Assembly (NCBI GenBank): GCA_019096195.1 | Contig: JAGTXK010000219.1 | Coordinates: 806,001-870,000, forward strand | From: Boletus sp. NGJ | Taxonomy: Eukaryota; Basidiomycota; Agaricomycetes; Boletales; Boletaceae | DNA: 64,000 nucleotides | Direction of reading: 5' to 3' | In this document: positions 35,592 to 46,573 of the stretch, piece after piece | Position numbering within the stretch: position 1 is the stretch's first letter | Layout of the letters: every line of letters starts with the position of its first letter | Translations under genes and position numbers: made by a program | The notes under the pieces: generated by a model | The model's input: only the letters and a program-made list of their open reading frames with translations | What the model was told of the DNA's origin: nothing | Database searches by the model: none

Positions 35592-38500
35592 ATGGTTGCA
35601 GCTGGCTCAATCACCGTCGTAGGTGGGCGTAATCCTTTGTAGCCTATTGCGTACTATCTCCTGACACCAACAAGTTCGCCTAAGACCTCCAACCTCATGG
35701 GAGGCAGCGCGCCTACCAGAACCATGCTATTATACAACTATCCGCGGGGATGGAACTCTCGCGACACCCGGTAAATCAGTAGCGACTTCAGCACCCCTCC
35801 GCGACATCGTCCAAGTAGTGGACGATCGCATCCTCACTTTTGATCCCGACGAGAAGGACAAGGCACGCGCGTTTGTTGAACGGGGTTTTGTGCCCCCGGG
35901 AACGAAGCGGTACAAGGACAAGAGGTTCATGTTCGATAGGGTTTTTGATGGGGAGGCACGACAGGGGGAGGTGTATGCGGCTACCGCAAAGCCGTTGCTT
36001 AATGGGCTGCTAGACGGCTACAACGCTACCGTATTTGCGTACGGCGTATGCTATTCGACACATTCTAACGCTGTCCTGTTGCTAATCGATTTATAGGCAA
36101 CAGGTTGCGGAAAGACCCACACCATTAGTGGGACAGAGGCAGATCCAGGCATAATCTACCTCACTATGGCCGATCTATTCCAACGCATAGAGGACCGCAG
36201 GGATGAGTGGAACACCGAGGTGGTTGTCACCTTCCTTGAGATCTATAACGAAGAAATTCGCGATCTTCTTGCCGAAGCCAGTACTCCTTCTCCACGAGGT
36301 GGTCTCCAGATCCGCGAAGACAAATTCGTCAAAGTCGTCGGCCTTGTTGAGTTACGCCCAACCAGTGCGGAAGAGGTCAAACAGATCGTCCTCCAAGGCA
36401 ACTCGCGCCGAACACAATCACCTACCCACGCGAACGAAACTTCATCTCGTTCGCACGCCGTTCTCCAAGTACATGTTACACAATCCCCGCGGACTGCCTC
36501 ATTGACTGAGCAGCGAACAGTAGGCACACTCTCCATTATCGACTTGGCTGGAAGTGAGCGGGCCGCCGCTACAACTAATATGGGTCAGCGGATGGTCGAA
36601 GGTGCCAACATCAACAAATCACTCCTTTCACTGGGTAATTGTATCAACGCACTCTGCGAGAGTGGCGGCGCCATTCGACATGTCCCGTACCGTAATAGCA
36701 AGCTTACTCGTCTGCTTAAATTCTCCTTGGGCGGAAATTGCAAGACTGTCATGGTCGTCTGCGTAGCGCCTACCTCTCAACATTTTGACGATACCCACAA
36801 CACTCTTCTCTATGCCGAGCGCGCCACCAAGATCAAAACGAAGGTGGTCACACGCAACGTTGTCAATGTCGATCGACACGTCGGTCGATATGTCGAAGCC
36901 ATTAATCGCCTCAACATTGAAGTTGGGGAGCTCAAAGCCAAACTTGCGGCCAAAATCAGCACCGAAAATGATATTGCCAGACGCAAGAGAGCGGAAGCCA
37001 ATATCGAAGTCGAACGCGCGAAGCAAGACATGCAAGCGCGAATGGAGCAGATGCAGGCGTCAATCATAGACGGCGCCTCCTGCGCTGGAAAGATATCTGC
37101 CGCAGAGGACAAGTTATCTGCCATTCGTGCTCGCGTAGCCCAGATCGACGCATTGATGACTGGCTGCTCTTCATCTCCACCTTCTCCCGATCTCGAAGCC
37201 GAACGGGCCCTCTTGCAGGCCCTCGCGGGTCCGGAAGAACAGGCAATCAAGTCAGACTCTTCTTTAAATGCACGTCTAACTCGCTCACAAAATTCGCGCA
37301 ACATTTTCGAGGCTGCCCTTCGTGCAGTCAGTGAACGTCGCTCTGACAGACTCGAAGAATCCAGCGTCGAGAATGTCAGGGCAGATGCGAAACGGCGGAA
37401 GGCCGAAATGGACCGGGTCCAGGCGGAAGCTGAAAGGGATACATTCAAAGAATCCTTCCGTTCGCAGGCAGAGTTGGTTGTAACTCTTCTTGGGATGATC
37501 GGACGGTGTACCGTCGTCCTCGGGGAGGCTTCACGTGTTTTGAAGACGGCAATAGACGATGGCAAAGACGGATTTGAGGGAGCTGTGAAGGCCATTGCAG
37601 CATCGTTGAGTGTCACCGCAGGAAAGAACGACGACACGCTTGCTGCTCTAATTGGACAGACCACGACGAAGTATGCTGCCCACAGTGGTGGCATCTCCAT
37701 CGAAGGGGTGGACAACCAGCCCGCTTTGCAATCGTTCACTCGCGTCGCCTCTAGCTCAGCCCTGAAGCCTGTTGTCAAATCCTCGAGACGGTCATCATAT
37801 AACAGCACTGGATCACCACGAAAGGCATATAAATCCCCACGCAAGTCACTACGTTCCAGTGTCGGCCAGTCGTACCGTCGAGCTTCTGACAAGGAAAAGA
37901 AGGTCGTCCAATGGAGGGACGAAGCAGGGAAAGGGGACCTGGATGATGCAGGGCAGAAAGAGAATCCACCGATAATCTCCATTATTTCGAGTGACAGCGC
38001 AGAGAGCATTGGTCGCAGTCACTCAGTTGCAGGCTCAGAAAGCGAGTGGGAAGACGAGCGAACTGATGATAGTCTCAATTTTAGTTTTGTCACCGTTCCC
38101 AACACAGGGTCGGCCTCTTTCCCTTCTTCGTCCAAACTGACCTCGAGTCTGCGGTTCAGTACTTGCATGCGCCCTAGGCCAAGTCGCCTCGACCATGGGT
38201 TCCTCAAAGCAAAGGGTGCGACGTCACTTGGATGTCTACAGGAAGCGGAGGAAAATGGCTCACCAGTCAGGCGAGTACCGCCGCTCTCTGAGAGAAGCAT
38301 GAACCACTCTACAATCGATGACGACGCTTCCATCCTGCATATCGCCAAGAAAGGCGAGCGCAGTGACAGTCCCTCTCGTCGCCTTCCCACATCTACCCCG
38401 CGTCTTGGTGCATCTTCCACCAAGGGTATGCGCAGGCGATCGAATGTTGGTCCGATGCGTAGCGAGAGAACGCGTCGAAGGTCAAGTATGATCCCACAGC

Positions 38501-38748
38501 CATTATCAATCGCGGATGAAATCCCCGAGACCGGTGGTCCACGACGATTGGAAACCACTGGCAAATCACCCGCAAAGCGACCCAAGAGACTTTCGTTGCT
38601 GGGAAACGCGTCAAGGTCCTTGAGGGTCAAGGGACCAAACGTGTTGTCCACCATGGCTACATTAACTGCTCCGGGAGCAGATCCAAATGCCAGTATCAGC
38701 ACAGATACAAGCATGAGACTTAACTCTTCAAGACCATCATGGCGCTAA
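35592..38748 (+). CDS. KIP3: Kinesin-8 motor (KIP3 / KLP5-6 type)
   Basis: Plus-end-directed motor that walks to and depolymerises microtubule plus ends, controlling spindle length and chromosome alignment. Start MVAAGSITVVVRLRPPTSW; introns 35623-35674 and 36046-36096; product 1,017 aa. The motor domain (residues ~5-380) shows YGATGCGKTHTISG (P-loop; Ala-Thr-Gly-Cys instead of Gln-Thr-Gly-Ser, a kinesin-8 trait), NETSSRSHAV (switch I), IDLAGSERAA (switch II), VEGANINKSLLSLGNCI and HVPYRNSKLTRLLK. A neck and coiled coil follow (to ~residue 500), then a Ser/Arg-rich tail with several Ser-Pro and Thr-Pro sites and KSPRK-type basic patches, likely a second microtubule contact. The last residues are SSRPSWR. 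Confidence 0.94.
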
Positions 38749-39074
38749 ATATCACTCTGCGCGACAGCATACTTGTTCCACTACTACTGATCAAGGGCAG
38801 AGCTCTTGAATTGTACTCTATGTAATCTTTTGTTGTCATTCACCCATGATTATCGTTTTTGTTTATACCCTCATGTCATCATCTGTCACTATTATCTGAT
38901 GAACTGTTTCCCACATGCTAACTGTAGTTATCCTAGATCTATGCATGTTATGTATCGTCTTTATTAATGTGCAATCGTTGTTGGGGGTGGTGTCGAGACA
39001 GTGCCGTTGAAAGGATTCAAAGCGTCACGTGAACGGAATGAATTTGAAGATGAAAGGCCGAAGCGTGTACAAGG
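38749..39074. other. Convergent intergenic region, no gene seen
   Basis: 326 bp between the kinesin stop and the EMP24 stop, AT-rich with several TTTTGTT/TTATT runs suitable for 3' processing. Contains one CGTCACGTGA motif near 39025. No coding signal. Confidence 0.4.
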
Positions 39075-39941
39075 TCAAATTATACGTTTTACCTCGAAGA
39101 ATGACTGGTAAATCTGTCAATAACGCGAACGCCGAAGATTTTGTGAGGCTCACCTTTAGATAATATATTTGCCATGCAACAACTGAAAAGAGAACCACGG
39201 CCTGCAGAACCGACCACCATTTAACACGGTCATTGGTAGACTCAGCAGTGTCACGGTGCCGCCTCTCGCGCACGACAATATACTCCTGTTCATCCTTGAC
39301 CGCTAGGAGCCCAATTGCTAGCGAACGAATTTCGCGCTCGACGGGTGCAACAATATCATCTTTCAGTGACTGCATTTAGCAAGAGTAGTGGGAACAAGCG
39401 CAGACTCACCGTCTTCCGAGATGTATATAATACCATGAACATTAAAACTATGGTATGTGTTAACAATGCGTGTGTGGGGCTGTCCAGTCTCTCGGCACAT
39501 ACCTGACTTGCTTGTCCGCCATTGTGCTCATCTGGTTGGAAAAGCAATACTCGTACCGGCCATCTTTCTCTGCTGTTATTGAGGTTGAACCGGTGCTTTG
39601 TCTGATCTGCTTTGTCAAAATGGTTCCTTCCGGGTCGGTGAGCTGCAGAAGAACAGATGAGCATGGAAGAAGTAGAATATGGACGAATCGTACCCAGAAG
39701 TCGACATCAAGATGGCCACCCTCTCCAACTTGGTACGTGACTGTCATCTGGGGTGATCGATTAGAAAAAGCAACACATAGGGAAATAATATGCACCTGGT
39801 CATGTTCGTGAAGGTCCTCAAAGAAGCATTCCTTCGTCGATGCCGGTATGTGAATCTTATGCGCAAAGATGAGAGCGGGAGAAAGTGCGAGCAGCGAAAT
39901 ACAGAAGAGGGCAAGTCGGGAGGGCAGTCGTCGCTGGGACA
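39075..39941 (-). CDS. EMP24: p24-family cargo receptor EMP24 (TMED2 type)
   Basis: Type I membrane protein of ER-Golgi COPII/COPI vesicles that forms p24 hetero-oligomers and sorts GPI-anchored proteins. Start MSQRRLPSRLALFCISLLAL is a signal peptide (to about residue 27, ALIFA|HKIHI). The GOLD domain follows with the conserved Cys pair in STKECFFEDLHEHDQ and RYEYCFSNQMS, joined over introns by MTVTYQVGEGGHLDVDFW and LTDPEGTILTKQ. Then the coiled linker VEREIRSLAIGLLAVKDEQE and RRHRDTAESTNDRVKWWSVL, one membrane helix (QAVVLFSVVAWQIYYLK) and the cytosolic tail SFFEVKRII, with the Phe-Phe COPII signal and a dibasic-type COPI signal. About 205 aa. Stop at 39075-39077. Confidence 0.93.
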
Positions 39942-40145
39942 TTTGGACGGGGAGGAAAGTTAATGGTAGTTGGACAAGGCGTGTCACATTTCCGTTTATG
40001 GCCAAGTCAAGACCCCGGGCACAAGTGAATAATTTCACAATAATTTAGAATTTATAGCACATCGCAAAAAAAGTGATCGCAGTGATAGTTCCTCTCTCCC
40101 CTCACTAACAGATATCCGTCACCTCTGCTCTCTTCCACCTTCGCC

Positions 40146-41031
40146 ATGGCAGATGTGAACGATCCTCTCGCACCAAAGGTCAGTTCTCAGAACCATAGCA
40201 TCGCAGATCCCAGTCAGCCCAATACCCATGGAGGCAATCGCGCCACTCATTTCACGAGACAAACAATCTAACGCTGATCTGACACGGATTACAGCAGGAA
40301 GAAGAGGTCGATGTTAATTTCGAGCCAGTCATCAGGCTCACAGAGCAAGTAGAAACAAAGACTCATGAAGAGGACGAAAACATCGTCTTTAAAATGTAAG
40401 CGTGTTTCGGTTGTTCCTTTCATCGTTGATTGGGCATTGTTGTTGATATGGTACCTTGCGAACTCTAGGCGCGCAAAGCTTTTCAGATTTGACACAGGTA
40501 GTAGCGAGTGGAAAGAAAGGGGCACGGGCGATGCCCGTCTTCTTCAGCACAGGGAGACAAAGAAGATCCGTTTGGTCATGAGACGTGATAAGACCCTCAA
40601 AGTTTGCGCCAACCATGTCAGTGAGTACTATGTATTACTTCACATCCCCAGCTTTACTAACAACGCGCTTGAGTTACCTCCGATATGCGCCTCCAACCAA
40701 ATATTGGCTCTGACAGGAGTTGGGTGTGGAAGGTTGTTGCTGATTATGCAGAATCCCCACCCACATCTGAGACCCTCGCAATTCGTTTTGCGAACTCGGA
40801 TAGTAAGCCGGGACAATTCCACATAGGTAGTGTTACTAAGGCTGTTTTGCAGACGCGAAGGAGTTTAAGAAAATGTTTGAGAGGGCTCAGATAATGAATG
40901 GAGGTGGTACGCCTTTAGAGGATAATGACAAGGTAAATGAAGACGAGAAGGCGGAGGCGGACGAGAAGGCGGAGGCGGAGAAGGCGGAGGCAGAGCAAGT
41001 TGCCTCCGAAGAGAAGAAAGAAGAAGAGTGA
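40146..41031 (+). CDS. YRB1: Ran-specific GTPase-binding protein 1 (RanBP1 / YRB1)
   Basis: Binds Ran-GTP and, with RanGAP, releases export complexes in the cytoplasm. Start [11 protein letters not shown], then introns near 40179-40294 and four more. Ran-binding domain: [65 protein letters not shown] as one block, [27 protein letters not shown] and [18 protein letters not shown] and the [12 protein letters not shown] loop are diagnostic. The C-terminal ~35 residues are a Glu/Lys/Ala repeat encoded by a tandem DNA repeat at 40942-40992. About 230 aa; stop TGA at 41029-41031. Only 204 bp separate it from divergent EMP24. Confidence 0.93.
40942..40992 (+). repeat. Imperfect tandem repeat in the RanBP1 acidic tail
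   Basis: Three to four imperfect copies of a 12-18 nt unit (GACGAGAAGGCGGAGGCG and shorter GAGAAGGCGGAGGC), all in frame and encoding DEKAEA-type units. Unit-length changes keep the frame, so this tail is likely to vary in length between strains. Confidence 0.75.
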
Positions 41032-41347
41032 CCATCAACGATTAGCGTATGAAGGTCGTCTCACACATCCTCTGCATTCACGAGTACGCTTCGTCTACGA
41101 CGGTGTTTTGTCCCACTGTCCGCTTTTCATTTTACCATCCGTTCCTGTTGTCCAACCTGATAATGTAGACCACCTTGTTCCACATTTACCTACAATTGTC
41201 ATGAAATACCAGAGATTGTCGCCACATTTTACCGTTAGGCTCTTGTGTGCGGTATCGGTTGACCGATACGACACCGTTCTCATGTCTGATGTCAACTTTG
41301 CGAGGGTGTTTTAATAGATCAACGAAAAGAGTATGCTCGTAGACAAT
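41032..41347. other. Convergent intergenic region, no gene seen
   Basis: 316 bp between RanBP1 and ClpX stops. Holds 3' UTRs. No coding signal recognised. Confidence 0.4.
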
Positions 41348-43720
41348 CTACAATTGTTGTCTTGTTGCCAGCTGTTCCTCACTGGCCAGTGCTGCCCAAA
41401 AAGCCGGTCCTTCTCCGCGTGACCAATACATCGCCTGCTTCTTACCGAGCACGACTTCCTCGTTAATGAGTACATAACGAACGGTCTAGTAGACATCAGC
41501 GTCGACGCAATATGATCGGTGCCACAACCCGTACCGATCCCCTTCGCAACACGTTAGAACGAATGGAATGAGAGGACGACAATCTACCAATACTCACGGA
41601 ACTTCATACATCGGTTCCAAAAGCAGTGCTTCCTAAAGGGATAACATTACTAAGGTCTTGTACATATATCATGTGCATAAATTACTGTGGACTGACCATA
41701 ATCCCCCGGAGGCCCCTGGCACCACCACCCCTCTCGGAAGCCTTGCGACATATCTGGTCGAGGGCAGCGCTCGTGAAGCGGATTTCCACGCCTGAGTAAC
41801 CAAACAATGCGGTGTATTGTGAGACAAGTGAACCACGAACTTCAGTAAGGATCCGGCGTAGGTCAGGGATTGTAAGGGGGGCAAGGGTAGTTATAGACGG
41901 TAGACGCGAAATGAATTCGGGGATGAACCTATGTATTGGTGAGGTGAAAGAAGTAGGAGACGGGAAGTGAGTTTACCCGTATTTGACGAGATCTGTGAGC
42001 GTCTGAGTTAGTGGAGGTGGAATTTGGAGAAGGACACTTACCTGAAGGCTCTACTAGATCGAGAATGTTGTGCAGCAATCTCCGGTTGGGAGTGAAGAAT
42101 GGCAGAAATCCACCGCTTTCTGTTTCGTCGTCTTTCGGCGCTAAGGTAGCGGTAAAGCCGATAGACTAACAAGCATTGGTGAGATCTTTGTCACTGACAG
42201 TCGGGCACAAAATAGTTACATACACCTTTTGACACCCTTCGCTTTACCACAGTATCCAGGCCAACAAATGCGCCGCTCAATATGAACAGAACGTTCGATG
42301 TGTCGATATTATACGTGTCTGGTCGTGCTGTCCACGAATCAGTGAACACGTCAATCGAGATAAAAGAAATCAAGACACCACTCACGTGGAGCGGGGCTCT
42401 GTCCCCTCGTACCAGGCCTGGACCGTCCCTCTCCGGCCGCGCTCGGAGCAGATTCAAGTCCAGATGATTTTCCCTGGACAGTGATCACAGACCCTTCCAT
42501 CATGCGTAATAAAGCCTGTTGTACACCTTCGCCGCCGACGTCGCGGGAACCTTCGATGCCGGTACTACTTGCTTTGCGAGCAATCTTGTCAACTTCGTCA
42601 ATATAAACTATGCCAGAGCTGCGTTGAACGCGTGAGATATACAACGAGACCTATCAGGACAGTCTGATGGTACCTGGCTCGAGCAGGATCCCAGTTGGCT
42701 GCCTGTAGCTGCATAGTTACAATTTCTGTTATGTGCTAGTCTTCGACGACCAGCAATACACACCAGTCGCTGGATTGCCATCTCTACATCTTCTCCTACA
42801 TCTAATGTGGAGTCAGTGGAAAAACCGACATCTGCAACCTGCAAACTAACACCCTGCCTGGCATAATTATAATATTGTCAGAAGGCTGGCACGAGTGCAA
42901 GGAACGCAACACGGACTTGTGTAAACGACGTTGCATCACTGACAGAGAACGGAACATCCAGTACTCTTGCAAGTGTACGTGCTAAAAGTGTCTTCCCTGA
43001 TCATAGAATCAATATACTGCATTAGCTGATGCTCGTGGTCTCACCTGACCCTGTCGGCCCACTGTGAAATTGACTCAGCAACTCTTGCTTCATTGCAAAA
43101 ATTTTGTTTTCTTTTTCACATTACCAAGACGTTGCTCTTTTCGAAAAGAGGGTATGTTTCCCGATGCTGCAGGGGCAGATGGGGTGGGGTAAGGCGTTGG
43201 GGATGTGGATGTATTTGCGCAGACGTGACACCACACCGCGCTATCAAACACTCTTTAAGACTACGTGTCCTGCACCGACATCGTTGGAACACACCATCTG
43301 ATGGATTGACTACATCCCAGCCCTGCGCGTCTGGCTGATCCTCGGTAGCAGCGAGGTTGGCACGGACTCGATTGTAATGGTTGAACACACTGCAGCTCAT
43401 TGAACCTGGCTACCAAAATTTAAGTGGGGACACCCACGCGACCGACAGGACCTTCTTCGCATTCTCCTGTCCAATCACGAATTCGTCGAGGTATTTCACG
43501 AGCTGTACCGCGAACGGTGAGCCATCTCCTTCCCCAAGTACTGAGAGAGGAACACCTGTCTCGGAGTTGCGAGGCCTGCTGAGCGCACGAGGGGGTGGTC
43601 ATCTAGCTCCTCTCTTGGGACGTAGTCATACGGTTGCGCCTGTGTCCGGAGTCGGCGTGCGAGCACTGCAAGGGGTTGGAAGGAACGAGTACGTCGAGCT
43701 AGTTGGCTTCCAGACATCAT
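41348..43720 (-). CDS. MCX1: Mitochondrial ClpX-type AAA+ unfoldase (MCX1)
   Basis: Hexameric AAA+ unfoldase of the mitochondrial matrix; in yeast it activates ALA synthase by assisting PLP loading, a link to the HEM1 gene in this window. Start [19 protein letters not shown] is an Arg-rich matrix leader. Core: [53 protein letters not shown] (Walker A, split by two introns), [47 protein letters not shown] (Walker B), [53 protein letters not shown]-like sequence near 42010-41960, and sensor-2 ARGLRGIM near 41710. No bacterial-type Cys4 zinc domain is seen, as in other mitochondrial ClpX. More than eight introns. Stop at 41348-41350. Confidence 0.9.
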
Positions 43721-43862
43721 TGATGTAGTAGTGGATGACGATACGACGAGTACATGAGCCGTGACTTTCTTATTACTAATAAGTATTAATGTGTGTATGG
43801 TTCAATGCTTCTACACTCCACTCGCACCAGCCGTTTCCTACCATCGCCGCTTCTTTGCCACT

Positions 43863-46189
43863 ATGACTCGTCACCACTCCTCTTCGCCTGGGTATACCAG
43901 AGAGCGCGAGGATGAATATCACGAGTCGCATGATGATCGAAAAGAAAAGAAGTGAGTTTCTAGGTACTATCGCTTCAAGTACTCAGCTCAGCTCACTGTC
44001 ATTCAGACGAAAGCGTGACAAGTCAGAGGAACGGAGAGCCAGAAAGGCAGAGAAGAAGAGAATAAGGGAGGAGGAAGAGGTCCGTCGTGTCGCAGAACTC
44101 AGCGTTTACAGTGCAACGGACAATCCGTTCCACGATGTCAATCTTGGACAACAATTTCGTTGGCACAAGAAGACCGAGAAAGAAAGGAAGCAGGGGTTGT
44201 CCTTAGCAGAAGCACAGCGCAGGGATGCTATTCGAAGGCAGGAGGCAAAAGAGGAACTGGAGCGGTTGAACAGGAGAAGAGCAACCAGGGAAGTGGAGCA
44301 GAGACTGCGGGAGGAGGAAGAGATCAAGATGCAGAGATTAGCTGAATCCGCCCAGATGTCTGACTGGATAGCCAAGGACGGCGAATTTCAACTGCAGCAA
44401 GAACGCGCTCGTGCAGCAATTCGCATAAAAGAGAAGAGAGCAAAGGCTGTTGATTTTCTAGCACTCAATCTTCGTTATGTGCACCCTGTGAGAGGAGAAG
44501 AGGAAGTCGACGCAGGCCTCGAAATCGACCTTGATGAACCCTACAACATTTTTGATGTACGTTTTTCTCCCCTTGAACGTGGACTCTACCAGCTGGGCTC
44601 ATGTGAACCACAGAATTTGTCACCGGACCAAGTAGAAGAACTACACGACGACATCGAACGTTACCTTTCACTCGAAGATTCAAACATCAACATCGACTTT
44701 TGGACTGTACGATGAGATTCACTTCGCTCCTCGTTGCTTTGGCTAACTCACTTCAGAACATGATGGTCGTCTGCAAGGACCGTCTTGACAGAATCAAAGG
44801 TAGTCAACGTATGGGCGAAGCCGGTGCCGCTGTGGAGGCGGACATAACTATGCTTCTTTCTGGCAAGAGCTACGAGCACCTTGCCGCCCTGCAGAAGCAA
44901 ATACAAGCCAAGCTCGCCAGCGGGGAACCTGTTGACACAGATTATTGGGAAGGTTTATTAAAGAAGTTACTCGTCTGGAAAGCCAAGGTACTTTCAGGTC
45001 TTGATAACGTCCGGTTTATCATTTACATAGCTTCCAGGCCAAGCTTAAGAGTTTGCATGAAGTTGTTGTTCGCAATCGATTGGAACAACTACGGAAACGC
45101 CAACGGGATGAAGCCTTGCAAGCACAGGAAGAGCTATTGGCAGGTGTTGCTCAGTCAGCCGTGCAAGGCATTGCGGATGCCCGTGTTATTATGTCCGCTG
45201 GTGCTCAAGGCGAACCCGACGTTTCTGCAGAACGCATCGAGCCTTACGATCGTTCCATGAGCCCATCCCTTATTGATATTACCAAACTCCGACCCGATGA
45301 ACGCGAGTTCGATATTGTGACCGAAAAGGACGAGATGCGAGCACTGGTGTGTTATTTACAAGATGGGTGGTCTTCAGTTTTTCTGATCTTTTCGTCCAGT
45401 TGGAACAACGCCGCGCAGTTGCTGCGTCTCGCTACGTGCCAAAAGCTATCCAGGCTGTCCCGCAGGTGGAAGTGCCTGAAGTCGCAAGCGGTGCTGATCT
45501 TGTCTCTGAGGCTCTATACAGGGCAGAAGCAGAGAGAGAACTTGACGAGGAAGAGGAGCTATTCAATCTCGAAGAGGATATTGCCCAACCCACGTCTTAC
45601 AATTGGGAAGATAAGTACCGCCCTAGGAAGCCGCGATACTTCAACCGCGTGCACACTGGATACGAATGGAACAAGTATAATCAGACCCACTACGAGTACG
45701 TGTTTTTTTAATCCGTGATCTGACTCATACTGATTTTTCGTCTCAGTGTGGATAACCCTCCGCCGAAAGTTGTTCAAGGCTACAAGGCATGCACTCTTCC
45801 CGGGATGATATTCAAGCTCTAAAGTCCTCCCCTCTAGTTCAACATTTTCTACCCAGACCTGATCGACAAATCGAAGGCGCCTACGTACAAAATCGTGAAG
45901 GAGCCGGGCAATGAGGACACAGTGCTACTGTACTTCAGTGCGGGACCTCCTTACGAGGATATTGCATTTAGAATTGTCAATCGAGAGTGGGAGTTTTCTC
46001 ATAAACGGTGAGGGACACACAGCATACCTGTAGGTTTGTATCGTAACACTGATTCTCTGCCAGTGGTTTTCGAAGTAGTTTTGACAGAGGATGCCTATCT
46101 CTCTGGTTCAATTTTCGCCGTAATGTGAGTATTCTCGCTTATTCAGCGTGTTGGTGTGTCCAACATTCCCTCAGTTCTATCGCAAGTGA
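43863..46189 (+). CDS. Cactin (splicing-associated conserved protein)
   Basis: Conserved nuclear protein that joins spliceosomal C complexes and affects intron choice and telomere or immune regulation in other eukaryotes. Start MTRHHSSSPGYTREREDEYH, then a highly charged N-terminal helix-rich part (EERRARKAEKKRIREEEEV, DNPFHDVNLGQQFRWHKK). The mid domain: DWIAKDGEFQLQQERARA, AKAVDFLALNLRYVHP, DDIERYLSLEDSNINIDFW and DYWEGLLKKLLVWKAK. The C-terminal cactin domain: YNWEDKYRPRKPRYFNRVHT, GYEWNKYNQTHYE, NPPPKVVQGYK, FNIFYPDLIDKSKAPTY and the invariant end GFRSSFDRGCLSLWFNFRRN plus FYRK. At least seven introns; the last (about 46124-46172) precedes the final FYRK codons. About 660 aa; start ATG 43863, 142 bp from divergent ClpX. 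Confidence 0.94.
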
Positions 46190-46573
46190 ATCTCTATCGA
46201 TCCTTGTACTTGGCATCGAATCTGTATCATTCCTAGACTTCATAATGTAATGTCGCCTTTTTTATTGTGCTTTTGCGGTGCTCACAATGTCAAACGAAAC
46301 CCCGATTAAATGACTGTCACCAAGAAACATTAGCAGAAACGGATGGCTTGCCTTTTTTAGATACCCAAAGGTGGACCAACGCAAACGCCATGATCATCGC
46401 GCATTTTTCCCTGCTTTGTTCACCTTTTCAACGACGCCACACTTCCCTCTGTTACACGTTGTCTATTGATGTCCACAGCGAGTTGCTTTCTTTGTGGTGG
46501 TGGCAGTGCATTACCCGCTTTGTCTGACAGACCTCTTTGGGCGCCACTGGGATCAAAGCACAGATCGGAATTA
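46190..46573. other. Region between cactin and the orphan gene
   Basis: 384 bp after the cactin stop. Contains the cactin 3' end. The plus frame starting near 46466 is already open here and would give an N-terminal hydrophobic segment if used as the start of the orphan gene. Otherwise nothing recognised. Confidence 0.3.

Noticed and set aside
36810-38009. 399-codon open frame on the minus strand
   Set aside because: It lies antisense to the kinesin-8 gene, whose plus-strand frame is strongly supported; the minus frame is a Ser/Arg/Ala-rich shadow with no family likeness.
38019-38714. 231-codon minus-strand frame
   Set aside because: Antisense to the kinesin-8 tail; no start context or homology.
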